Shown: piece after piece, positions 1-6,225 of the stretch | How the letters are laid out: the number at the start of each line of letters is the position of its first letter | Position numbering within the stretch: the first letter of the stretch is position 1 | Assembly (NCBI GenBank): GCA_007123655.1 | Contig: SKKR01000581.1 | Coordinates: 1-6,581 of the forward strand | Direction: 5' to 3' | Length of the DNA stretch: 6,581 nucleotides | DNA from: Thermomicrobiaceae bacterium | GTDB lineage: Bacteria; Chloroflexota; Chloroflexia; Thermomicrobiales; Thermomicrobiaceae | Program-made: the position numbers and the translations under genes | Notes under the pieces: generated by a model | Seen by the model: only the letters and a program-made list of their open reading frames with translations | Told to the model about the DNA's origin: nothing | Databases searched by the model: none

Positions 1-1
1 A

Positions 2-58
2 TTCATCCGGGAAACCGCTGCGCACCGCGACGCTGCGCGGATGCCGATCGAATCCTGA
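2..58 (+). CDS. 3' end of an unidentified upstream gene (partial)
   Basis: Reading from base 2, the frame is open to a TGA at 56-58 and encodes 18 residues ending in ARMPIES. The hairpin at 85-112 lies 26 bases beyond this stop and the next gene has its own start and ribosome binding site, so a + strand gene ending here is plausible. The fragment is too short to name a family. Frame 3 is also open to a stop at 66-68, so the choice of frame is an inference. In related bacteria PatA-like acyltransferase genes often sit beside phospholipid or glycosyltransferase genes, but nothing visible here shows that. Confidence 0.35.
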   Translation, partial: FIRETAAHRDAARMPIES

Positions 59-84
59 TCGCTCCTGACAAGACGAACCCTGGT

Positions 85-112
85 GCGGCGGCTGGTACAC
101 TCCAGCCGCCGC
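85..112 (+). terminator. Perfect 11-bp GC hairpin, possible terminator of the upstream gene
   Basis: GCGGCGGCTGG (85-95) pairs perfectly with CCAGCCGCCGC (102-112) around a 6-base loop. The bases after it are only TTCCT, so there is no proper U-tract, and the minus side has none either. It sits between the stop at 58 and the next gene, which fits a GC-driven terminator. It could instead act in RNA processing or stability. Confidence 0.5.
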
Positions 113-122
113 TTCCTATGCT
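94..122 (+). promoter_or_regulatory. Weak candidate promoter for the 146-1794 gene pair
   Basis: TATGCT at 117-122 resembles a -10 box, and GGTACA at 94-99 is a poor -35 at a 17-base spacing. The -35 would lie inside the hairpin arm. The predicted transcript would start near 129, just ahead of the ribosome binding site. The matches are weak; read-through from the upstream gene is an alternative. Confidence 0.22.
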
Positions 123-134
123 GTGGAACGATGT

Positions 135-139
135 GAGGG
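135..139 (+). promoter_or_regulatory. Ribosome binding site fixing the start at 146
   Basis: GAGGG lies 6 bases before the ATG at 146. An in-frame TGA at 134-136, with no other start codon after it, means the protein cannot begin further upstream. The short N-terminus of this gene product is therefore real and not an annotation artefact. Confidence 0.7.
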
Positions 140-145
140 TCACCG

Positions 146-817
146 ATGGACGAGATCCGGATCTCCCTCGACGAGCGCAACCACTCGAGAAACCTTTCGT
201 GGGTTCTGCACGACCACTCGGAGAGCCGCTCCGTTCGTCGCACAAAGGCCATCGCGCGCCGATTCGCCCGGAATCGCGAGCGGATCCTCCGTCGCTTCGC
301 AGCATTGAACAACGAAGAGCTCTCTGAACAGATCACGGTTCATCCAGGACTGACGTCGAACCCCGTCACCGTATCGCCACCGACAGTAACGCTCACGACG
401 AGCAGCGGGCTCCCGGAACTGCTCCCCCGAGCGCTTGAGGCGACAGGACTGAGCGCAGGTCCGTTGCTTCATACGGTAACTCTCGTTGACGGTCCGCTCG
501 GGTCCTCGGACACCATGACCTTTGAGTTGTTCAGGGGTCAGGCAAAGATCACGGCGCCTACCGGGTTTCCGGGAGGCGAGACGGTGATTTTGGCCGCGCT
601 GCTGGTCCGGCCAGGCGATAGCTCATTACTGTTGTACGGAACACGCCTGAGCGGTGCGGATCTTCCGGAGGGACGTGGGGCAGAAGAGATTCGCCGAGCA
701 CTGGAATCGATCATCCGGGACCACGTCGACCAGTGGATCCCGGCCCGTCCGCTCTGGAACGAGCCCGCCGAGAGGGGACTTGCCGAGCTTCGTCATGAAC
801 CAGGGGGGCGGCCGTAA
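146..817 (+). CDS. Probable degenerate LpxL/PatA-family acyltransferase homologue (predicted inactive)
   Basis: The product is 223 residues with no signal peptide or obvious membrane segment. No family is evident at first sight, but comparison by eye with the next gene product shows the same landmarks at matching spacing. N16-L17 to G88 spans 72 residues here, and N47-L48 to G119 spans 72 there. R95, A99 and G101 match R126, A130 and G132. V147 to G165 matches V222 to G240 (18 each). L186-E187, Q196-W197 and W204 match L266-E267, Q276-W277 and W284 exactly. Q-W followed by W seven residues later is typical of the end of this family. Differences: S86 replaces the catalytic histidine (E91 holds the acid position), about 44 residues are missing between G101 and V147, and the N-terminal membrane-anchor region is absent. 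The stop overlaps the next ATG as TAATG, so translation is probably coupled. I infer a pseudoenzyme or regulatory partner. An unrelated hypothetical protein remains possible, because the alignment was not computed. Confidence 0.7.
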   Translation: MDEIRISLDERNHSRNLSWVLHDHSESRSVRRTKAIARRFARNRERILRRFAALNNEELSEQITVHPGLTSNPVTVSPPTVTLTTSSGLPELLPRALEATGLSAGPLLHTVTLVDGPLGSSDTMTFELFRGQAKITAPTGFPGGETVILAALLVRPGDSSLLLYGTRLSGADLPEGRGAEEIRRALESIIRDHVDQWIPARPLWNEPAERGLAELRHEPGGRP

Positions 818-1794
818 TGTGGTTGCTCCGGATACTGAAGATCGCGGCAGTTCTTACACCGTTCATTCCGTCGCGGATCGGCTATCTGGTTTGTCGGATC
901 CTTGGTCTGGCGTACTGGCTCGTCAACAGGCGGACACGACGAAACGTTGCGAGCAATCTTCTCATGGTGGCGCCTGACTCGGGATTGTTTCGCCGGAACA
1001 TCCTCTCAGCTCGAGTCAGCATCACCGTCGTGACGAACTACTACGACCTCTTGCGGATGCGATCAGTGGACAGGACGACCATTCTCGATCTCGTCGAACT
1101 GACAGGCCTTGAGAACGTCGAGCGGGCACTCGAACAGGGCAAGGGAGCGATCATTCTCTCGGCTCACGTTGGGAACTTCAGTGTGATGGCCCGGCTGCCC
1201 TCAGCCCTTGGTTATGACGCGGCGATCGTCGCTGAGCGCATCCAGCCAGCGGAGCTCTTCAATTACATGGCGCGATTGCGCTCGGCAATGGGAATACGCG
1301 TGATCCCGCCTGATTCCTCGATGCTTCGAAACGTCACTTCACTCTTGAAACGGAACGGAATCCTGCTGCTGGCCGGGGACAGGGATGTCAGCGGATTGGG
1401 TCACCGGGTTCGGTTCTTCGGACGGGAAACCACGTTGCCGGCGGGTCCGATAATGCTTGCGATGCGCACCGGCGCTCCGGTTCTCCCCGCGGTCACGCTC
1501 AGAAACAGGGAGCACCGGTCTACGGTCTGGATCGGACCGCCGATCTGCCTGACCCAGACCGGAGATCGCGAGCGGGATCTGGAGTGCAATATGATCACCG
1601 CTGTCCAGCAACTGGAGCGGATGATCTCGATCGATCCCGGACAATGGGCGGTTCTTCAACGCGTCTGGCCGCCGACCAGCCACTTCGGACGCAGCGAGGG
1701 AATCGGCAGCGCGGACACTCCGGATGCCACTGGGCTGGAGTCGGAGGCTCTCCCCGGACGTGAGGATGATTCGGCGGTCAGGCGCGGGCGTTGA
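817..1794 (+). CDS. Lysophospholipid acyltransferase, LpxL/HtrB-PatA superfamily
   Basis: The product is 325 residues and membrane-associated. It is expected to transfer an acyl group from acyl-CoA or acyl-ACP to a glycolipid or phosphatidylinositol mannoside-like acceptor at the inner face of the membrane. A hydrophobic N-terminal region (about 3-36) precedes the family's R-x-x-V-x-x-N-L stretch (42-48). The catalytic strand reads LSAHVGNFS (114-122) with H117. The block from G187-D188-R189-D190 through FFG (200-202) and LPAGP (207-211) to TGAPVLPAV (218-226) is diagnostic, as is the C-terminal DPGQW...VW (273-284). Position 122, normally D or E in HX4(D/E), is serine here. A polar tail of about 40 residues follows W284. 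Without LPS evidence I favour a PatA-like role over lipid A acylation. The ATG overlaps the previous stop; AGGGGGG (802-808) is the ribosome binding site. The last 17 bases overlap the convergent helicase gene. Confidence 0.88.
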   Translation: MWLLRILKIAAVLTPFIPSRIGYLVCRILGLAYWLVNRRTRRNVASNLLMVAPDSGLFRRNILSARVSITVVTNYYDLLRMRSVDRTTILDLVELTGLENVERALEQGKGAIILSAHVGNFSVMARLPSALGYDAAIVAERIQPAELFNYMARLRSAMGIRVIPPDSSMLRNVTSLLKRNGILLLAGDRDVSGLGHRVRFFGRETTLPAGPIMLAMRTGAPVLPAVTLRNREHRSTVWIGPPICLTQTGDRERDLECNMITAVQQLERMISIDPGQWAVLQRVWPPTSHFGRSEGIGSADTPDATGLESEALPGREDDSAVRRGR

Positions 1795-3364
1795 CCACGT
1801 GATACCGGTAGCCCTGGTCGACGAGAAAGCGCTGCCGTCGCTCGGCGAATGTGCGATCTTTCGTCATCGGCAGAACCAGTGAGTAGAACCGGGCGGGGCC
1901 GGTGGACGACTTGTTGGGGCGAAGCAATCGTCCCAGTCGCTGCGCCTCTTCCAGGCGAGATCCGAACGTTCCGCTCACCTGAATCAGGACATTCGCATCT
2001 GGAAGGTCCACCCCCACATTCGCAACACGCGATACAACGAGGGTCCGTATTTCTCCGGATCGAAAAGCCGCGTACAGCCGCTGGCGTTCGGACTGCGGTG
2101 TCCGGCCGGTGATCGCCGGCGCGCCGATGGATCGAGCCAGGGCGTAGACCTCCTTGATGCGATGGGCGGCCACCAGCACGTGGTCATTGGTGTGCCGGTG
2201 AATCAACCGATGCACCGTCCGGATCTTCGAGGCGAGCCCGCGCTCCTCGGTCACGTGATCGTACTCGGGTCGGATCCGGACCTCGACGCACTCGACCGGG
2301 CTAATCCAACCGTCACGTTCCAGATCGCGCCATCGTGACTGCCATACCGGAGGTCCTACCAGCGCGTACACCTCACCCTCACGGCCGTCTTCCCGCACGA
2401 GCGTCGCGGTCAGTCCAAGCCGCCTCGATGCCTGAAGCGCGGCACTCTGGCGAAATACCTCCGCTGGAAGAGTGTGCACTTCGTCGTATATGACCAGCCC
2501 CCACGGAACATCCCCGGCATTCGAAAGCCGAGCTGAAATCCCGTTGTGCGAACCAGTCAGCCCCTGATATGTCAGGATTGTTACAGGTCGCTCACCGTCA
2601 GCATTGTCGAAGAGTGAAATGTCCGCGGGACCAAGACTCGTCATCTGCACGAAATGATTGGCCCATTGCTCGCCGATCGTCCGGTTCGGAGTCACGATGA
2701 GCACCCTGGCCTGCAGTTCCGCGGCGATTGCAACGCCGACGACCGTCTTCCCGGCACCGCAGGGAAGTAGGATTAGCCCGCCGGTCGTCGCGTGGTCAAC
2801 AAATCTGGCGACCGCCCGCGACTGGTAGTCCCGCAGCCTCACGGAGCGATCAAGCTCATAGACGGCGGTGCCGGAGATTCTCGCGAGAACAGTGTCCTGC
2901 ACCGGATACCCCGCCTGTGCCAGAACGGCCTTGACCTGACCCCGTTCCTCCTCCTCGATCGGAATCACTCCGTTGCGGGACTGCCGTCCAAGCACGCGCC
3001 CGATCTCGCGCATGAGCAGCGGATCATCGCACGTAAGGCAAAGATCTCCCGGAGATCCAGTCAGCCGGACGTGCCCGTAGCGCTCGAAGAACCTGGATAT
3101 CCTGACTTCCAGATCTCGCGGAATCCGCGATGACGCGTTCAAGTGCAACGTTTCGATGATCTCCTGCTCGCAGACATTGCTGGCTGCCGCCGCCCAGAGC
3201 GAAACGTCCGTTACTCGATAGGTGTGCACCTGTCCGGCTGCGCTCCGCAACTCGGCAAACGTACGGAGGCGATCTTCAACCGTCTGTGACTCAGGAACGG
3301 ACGTATCGAGGAGGATCCGCCCATCTCGCTGAATCGCGAGGGTCTGCCTTTCCGATTGCCTCAC
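1778..3364 (-). CDS. xpb: XPB/ERCC3-type superfamily 2 DNA helicase
   Basis: With the GTG start at 3364 the product is 528 residues, close to the roughly 550 of mycobacterial XPB. It should be a 3'-5' ATP-dependent DNA helicase or translocase acting in DNA repair. An N-terminal XPB-type domain (about 1-165) contains QVHTYRVTDVSLW (45-57). Then come LRDYQ (177-181), Walker A LPCGAGKT (200-207), motif Ia LIVTPN (222-227), the DEVH box (294-297), GLTAT (317-321), and the XPB-specific RED triplet in VREDGREGE (323-331). In the second RecA domain are motif V VANVGVDLP (447-455) and motif VI QRLGRLLRP (475-483). The segment between ECVEVR and the second RecA domain seems about a dozen residues shorter than I recall for mycobacterial XPB, so the thumb insertion may be reduced. 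The frame stays open to an ATG at 3523, but that would overlap gyrA. Homology begins just after the GTG, which has a GAGG ribosome binding site. The gene stands alone, with no nuclease partner nearby. Confidence 0.92.
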   Translation of the reverse strand: MRQSERQTLAIQRDGRILLDTSVPESQTVEDRLRTFAELRSAAGQVHTYRVTDVSLWAAAASNVCEQEIIETLHLNASSRIPRDLEVRISRFFERYGHVRLTGSPGDLCLTCDDPLLMREIGRVLGRQSRNGVIPIEEEERGQVKAVLAQAGYPVQDTVLARISGTAVYELDRSVRLRDYQSRAVARFVDHATTGGLILLPCGAGKTVVGVAIAAELQARVLIVTPNRTIGEQWANHFVQMTSLGPADISLFDNADGERPVTILTYQGLTGSHNGISARLSNAGDVPWGLVIYDEVHTLPAEVFRQSAALQASRRLGLTATLVREDGREGEVYALVGPPVWQSRWRDLERDGWISPVECVEVRIRPEYDHVTEERGLASKIRTVHRLIHRHTNDHVLVAAHRIKEVYALARSIGAPAITGRTPQSERQRLYAAFRSGEIRTLVVSRVANVGVDLPDANVLIQVSGTFGSRLEEAQRLGRLLRPNKSSTGPARFYSLVLPMTKDRTFAERRQRFLVDQGYRYHVVNARA

Positions 3365-3375
3365 GGGTAACCCAT

Positions 3376-3379
3376 CCTC
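3376..3379 (-). promoter_or_regulatory. Ribosome binding site supporting the GTG start of the helicase
   Basis: On the - strand GAGG (3379 to 3376) lies 11 bases before the GTG at 3364-3362. The spacing is slightly long. The other in-frame starts (ATG at 3412 and 3523) have no purine-rich site I could see, and residues before the GTG do not resemble the family. The helicase and gyrA starts are then 134 bp apart. Confidence 0.5.
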
Positions 3380-3437
3380 GCTCGATCTCCGCCAACTGCG
3401 CAATCTTGCCATGATCCGGCGGAGAATCGCGCGGAAT

Positions 3438-3446
3438 TGGTACAAT
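3438..3446 (+). promoter_or_regulatory. Extended -10 promoter of gyrA, overlapped by a palindrome
   Basis: TGGTACAAT at 3438-3446 is an extended -10 element (TGn followed by TACAAT, 5 of 6 to consensus). No good -35 is seen, as is usual for this class. Transcription would start near 3453, giving a leader of about 46 bases before the gyrA GTG. The element lies within the inverted repeat AATTG-GTA-CAATT (3435-3447), so a bound dimer would cover the promoter. TTGGTA recurs at 3437, 3452 and 3506. Confidence 0.45.
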
Positions 3447-3498
3447 TGTCGTTGGTAGTAAGGTCGCTCCTGCCCGTCATTGAGAGAATTTTCTTCGC

Positions 3499-6024
3499 GT
3501 GAGCATTGGTAACGTTCAGGCAATCAATATCGACACCGAGATGCGCCGCTCGTATCTCGATTATGCGATGAGCGTCATCGTTCAGCGCGCGCTTCCGGAC
3601 GTTCGCGACGGGCTCAAGCCGGTTCAGCGTCGAATTCTCTACGCCAAGCACGAAATGGGCGTCCGCCCCAACAGCCGGTACCGCAAGAGCGCCGGTATCG
3701 TGGGCGAAGTCCTCAAGTCATATCACCCGCACAGTGACGATGCTGTCTATGACGCGCTGGTCCGAATGGCGCAGCCGTTCGTCATGCGCTACCGGCTCGT
3801 GGACGGGCAGGGTAACTTCGGTTCCGTAGACGGTGACGGCGCAGCGGCAATGCGCTACACCGAAGCGCGCATGGCCGGGATCGCCGCGGAACTGCTTCAG
3901 GACATTGACAAGCAGACCGTCGATTTCATTCCCAACTATGATGACAGCGAGCACGAGCCCACGGTGCTCCCCGCGAAGCTTCCGAACCTCCTGCTCAATG
4001 GAGCGTCCGGCATCGCCGTGGGAATGGCCACCAATATCCCGCCTCACAACCTCGCTGAAGTCTGCGACGGACTCGTTCACCTGATCGAGAACCCGGAAGC
4101 CAGCATCGATGAACTGTGCAACTTCGTGCAGGGCCCAGACTACCCGACCGGCGGCATCATCCTCGGCAAGGAGGGCATCCGGGCCGCCTATGCGACCGGC
4201 CGCGGCCGGATCGTCACCCGCGCCCGCGCGGAGATCGAGGAACTCGAGCGGAGCGACCGGTTCAGGATCCTGGTCACCGAACTCCCCTATCAGGTGAACA
4301 AAGCGGCGCTGCTGGAGCGTATCGCCGAGTACGTCAAAGCGGGGAGACTGGACGGGATTCAGGATCTCCGGGACGAGTCAGACCGGCGGGGAATGCGGAT
4401 CGTCATCGAGCTTCGCCGGGATGCCCAGCCGCAGCGTGTACTGAACGCGCTCTTCAAGCACACAGCGCTGCAACAGTCCTTCGGCGTCAACATGGTTGCG
4501 CTGGTTGACGGCAAGCAGCCACGCGTCCTCAATCTCAAGCGCATGCTCCAGGCCTATCTCGATCATCGTCGAGAGGTCATCCGCCGTCGCACGGAGTTCG
4601 ATCTCCGGCGAGCGCGCCGGCGGGCGCACATTCTTGACGGGCTGAAGATCGCGCTTGACCACGTGGATGAGATCATTCAGTTGATCCGCCGGTCGCCGAG
4701 CGCGGAGATCGCTCGCCAGAACCTGATGAGCAGCTACGACTTCAGCGAAGCTCAGGCGAACGCTATTCTCGAGATGCAATTGCGGCGGCTTGCAGCGCTC
4801 GAGCGACGCAAGCTCGAGAACGAGTACCGCGGTGTGCTGAAGACCATCGCCTTCCTCGAAGCGCTGCTGTCCGATCCGGAGAAGGTCGACCAGGTCATCA
4901 AGGATGAACTGAGCTATCTCAAGGAGGCCTACGGAGATCCTCGTCGGAGTGAGATCCAGGACATTTTCACTGATATCAGTGATGAAGACTTGATCCCGGA
5001 ACTCGACGTCCTGGTGACGGTGACGTCCCGCGGATATGTCAAGAGACTGTCCGACGGGACCTATCACTCCCAGCGCCGCGGCGGACGAGGTGTCACCGGC
5101 ATCGGCCTTCGAGAAGAGGATCGCGTCGCGCACATCCTGTCAGCGAACACGCACGATCGCTTGCTCTTCTTCACGAACAAGGGCCGTGTGTTCCAGATCA
5201 AGGTTCACGAGCTCCCGGAGACGGGCCGAACGTCCCGGGGGATTCCCGTGATCAACCTGATCGATATCGACCAGGATGAGACGATCACTACGCTTCTCCC
5301 GGTCAGCGATACGGAGTCCGCCGAGTACCTCTTCATGTGTACACGTAAGGGGACCGTCAAGCGCACCGCGCTTTCCCGGTTCGCCTCGGTGCGTTCCTCC
5401 GGCCTGATCGCGATTCGCCTGGATGACGACGATGAACTCGCCTGGGTTCGCATGACCTCCGGTGAGGACAACCTGATTCTGGTCGGCAATCACGGCAAAG
5501 CGATTCATTTCGACGAAAACGACGTACGGGCAATGGGCCGGACCGCGGCCGGCGTTCGCGGAATCCGCCTGCCGGAAAGTGGTCGCGTCATCGCCGCGGA
5601 AGTCGCCCGGCCGGACGCTGATCTCCTGGTCGTCTCCGAGCACGGTTTTGGAAAGCGCACGCCACTTTCCGAGTTCCGAGGACAGGGTCGCGGCGGAAAG
5701 GGTGTCACGGCGATGAAAATATCGTCGCGCAACGGTGAACTTGCCTGCGCACGAGTCGTCGAAGATACCGATACCGTCATGATCATGAGCAACCAGGGGA
5801 AGGTCATCCGCGTCGTCGCGGACCAGATCTCCCGCATCGGGCGCTCTACGCAAGGCGTCAGCGTCATGAAGCTATACGAGGGTGATCAGGTCGCTTCTCT
5901 CACGGTAATCCGGACCGGACAGGACGAGCAACTGGCCGACGTTGCCGAGGATGCCGCGACCGGGTCCGGAACCGACGACGACCCGTCCACTTCGGACAAC
6001 GGAAGCGAACCCACCGGGGCCTGA
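3499..6024 (+). CDS. gyrA: DNA gyrase subunit A, with an atypical quinolone-resistance region
   Basis: The 841-residue product is the DNA-breaking and wrapping subunit of gyrase. It works as A2B2 with GyrB (not in this window) to introduce negative supercoils. The breakage-reunion domain contains [11 protein letters not shown] (19-29), the catalytic tyrosine Y120 after R119, and [14 protein letters not shown] tower sequence. A helical coiled-coil gate spans about 365-490, and the linker [10 protein letters not shown] starts near 494. The C-terminal beta-pinwheel (about 500-805) has the canonical GyrA box QRRGGRG at 525-531, which separates gyrase from topoisomerase IV. An acidic tail closes the protein. 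The GTG start is the first after an in-frame TGA at 3481; its ribosome binding site is modest (GAGAGAA, 3482-3488). Oddities lie at positions equivalent to E. coli 68, 75, 76, 81 and 83: here G66, K73, S74, S79 and D81, while D80 and D85 are kept. A terminator follows directly, so gyrA is probably a single-gene transcript. Confidence 0.97.
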   Translation: MSIGNVQAINIDTEMRRSYLDYAMSVIVQRALPDVRDGLKPVQRRILYAKHEMGVRPNSRYRKSAGIVGEVLKSYHPHSDDAVYDALVRMAQPFVMRYRLVDGQGNFGSVDGDGAAAMRYTEARMAGIAAELLQDIDKQTVDFIPNYDDSEHEPTVLPAKLPNLLLNGASGIAVGMATNIPPHNLAEVCDGLVHLIENPEASIDELCNFVQGPDYPTGGIILGKEGIRAAYATGRGRIVTRARAEIEELERSDRFRILVTELPYQVNKAALLERIAEYVKAGRLDGIQDLRDESDRRGMRIVIELRRDAQPQRVLNALFKHTALQQSFGVNMVALVDGKQPRVLNLKRMLQAYLDHRREVIRRRTEFDLRRARRRAHILDGLKIALDHVDEIIQLIRRSPSAEIARQNLMSSYDFSEAQANAILEMQLRRLAALERRKLENEYRGVLKTIAFLEALLSDPEKVDQVIKDELSYLKEAYGDPRRSEIQDIFTDISDEDLIPELDVLVTVTSRGYVKRLSDGTYHSQRRGGRGVTGIGLREEDRVAHILSANTHDRLLFFTNKGRVFQIKVHELPETGRTSRGIPVINLIDIDQDETITTLLPVSDTESAEYLFMCTRKGTVKRTALSRFASVRSSGLIAIRLDDDDELAWVRMTSGEDNLILVGNHGKAIHFDENDVRAMGRTAAGVRGIRLPESGRVIAAEVARPDADLLVVSEHGFGKRTPLSEFRGQGRGGKGVTAMKISSRNGELACARVVEDTDTVMIMSNQGKVIRVVADQISRIGRSTQGVSVMKLYEGDQVASLTVIRTGQDEQLADVAEDAATGSGTDDDPSTSDNGSEPTGA

Positions 6025-6047
6025 GTCCCTGCTCCGAAGCAATGAAC

Positions 6048-6088
6048 AACCCCGGCGTCGGCACCCCCGCGCCGGGGTTCTTCTGTCT
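6048..6088 (+). terminator. Intrinsic terminator of gyrA
   Basis: AACCCCGGCG (6048-6057) pairs perfectly over 10 bp with CGCCGGGGTT (6070-6079) around a 12-base loop. It is followed by a T-rich run interrupted by C and G (TTCTTCTGTCT, 6078-6088). It starts 24 bases after the gyrA stop and separates gyrA from the downstream transporter gene. Confidence 0.88.
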
Positions 6089-6163
6089 CCCCCTGAGCAG
6101 CATCTGATGCGTGTTTCTCTCTCGACCTTCACCCTTTGCCTGGGAGCCACTGCTTCTGCCGTG

Positions 6164-6180
6164 GCGCAAACGTTGCGCAA
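6164..6180. repeat. Small inverted and direct repeat, possible operator
   Basis: GCGCAA (6164-6169) and TTGCGC (6173-6178) form a 6-bp inverted repeat around ACG, and GCGCAA recurs directly at 6175-6180. The layout resembles LacI-family operators (PurR-like boxes carry GCAAACGTTTGC), but one base is missing from the centre. It lies 46 bases before the transporter start. Confidence 0.3.
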
Positions 6181-6193
6181 CAGCAGGCGGGTC

Positions 6194-6205
6194 GATCGTT
6201 CGATC
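6194..6205. repeat. Short palindrome GATCG-TT-CGATC
   Basis: A 5-bp inverted repeat with a 2-base spacer lies 20 bases before the transporter GTG. GATC-rich words are common in this sequence, so this may be chance. Confidence 0.2.
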
Positions 6206-6225
6206 CAGTTGAAAGGGGGAGACAG

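Noticed and set aside
3..305. Minus-strand 100-residue frame at the window start
   Set aside because: Low-complexity Ser/Gly/Arg composition, antisense to the supported gene at 146.
3365..3523. N-terminal extension of the helicase to an ATG at 3523
   Set aside because: The extra 53 residues do not resemble XPB, overlap gyrA, and the GTG at 3364 has a ribosome binding site and begins where family similarity begins.
3361..3651. Minus-strand 96-residue frame across the gyrA start
   Set aside because: It runs antisense to the conserved gyrA N-terminus and past the helicase start in a different frame, with no family resemblance.
4378..5133. 251-residue minus-strand open frame inside gyrA
   Set aside because: A codon-bias shadow of gyrA; no domain, no ribosome binding site recognised, and gyrA is certain here.
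5140..5853. 237-residue minus-strand open frame inside gyrA
   Set aside because: Antisense to the conserved pinwheel domain; typical of GC-rich genes and without recognisable motifs.
3499..6024. Topoisomerase IV subunit A (parC) as an alternative to gyrA
   Set aside because: The canonical GyrA box at residues 525-531 and the full six-blade-like C-terminal domain point to gyrase.
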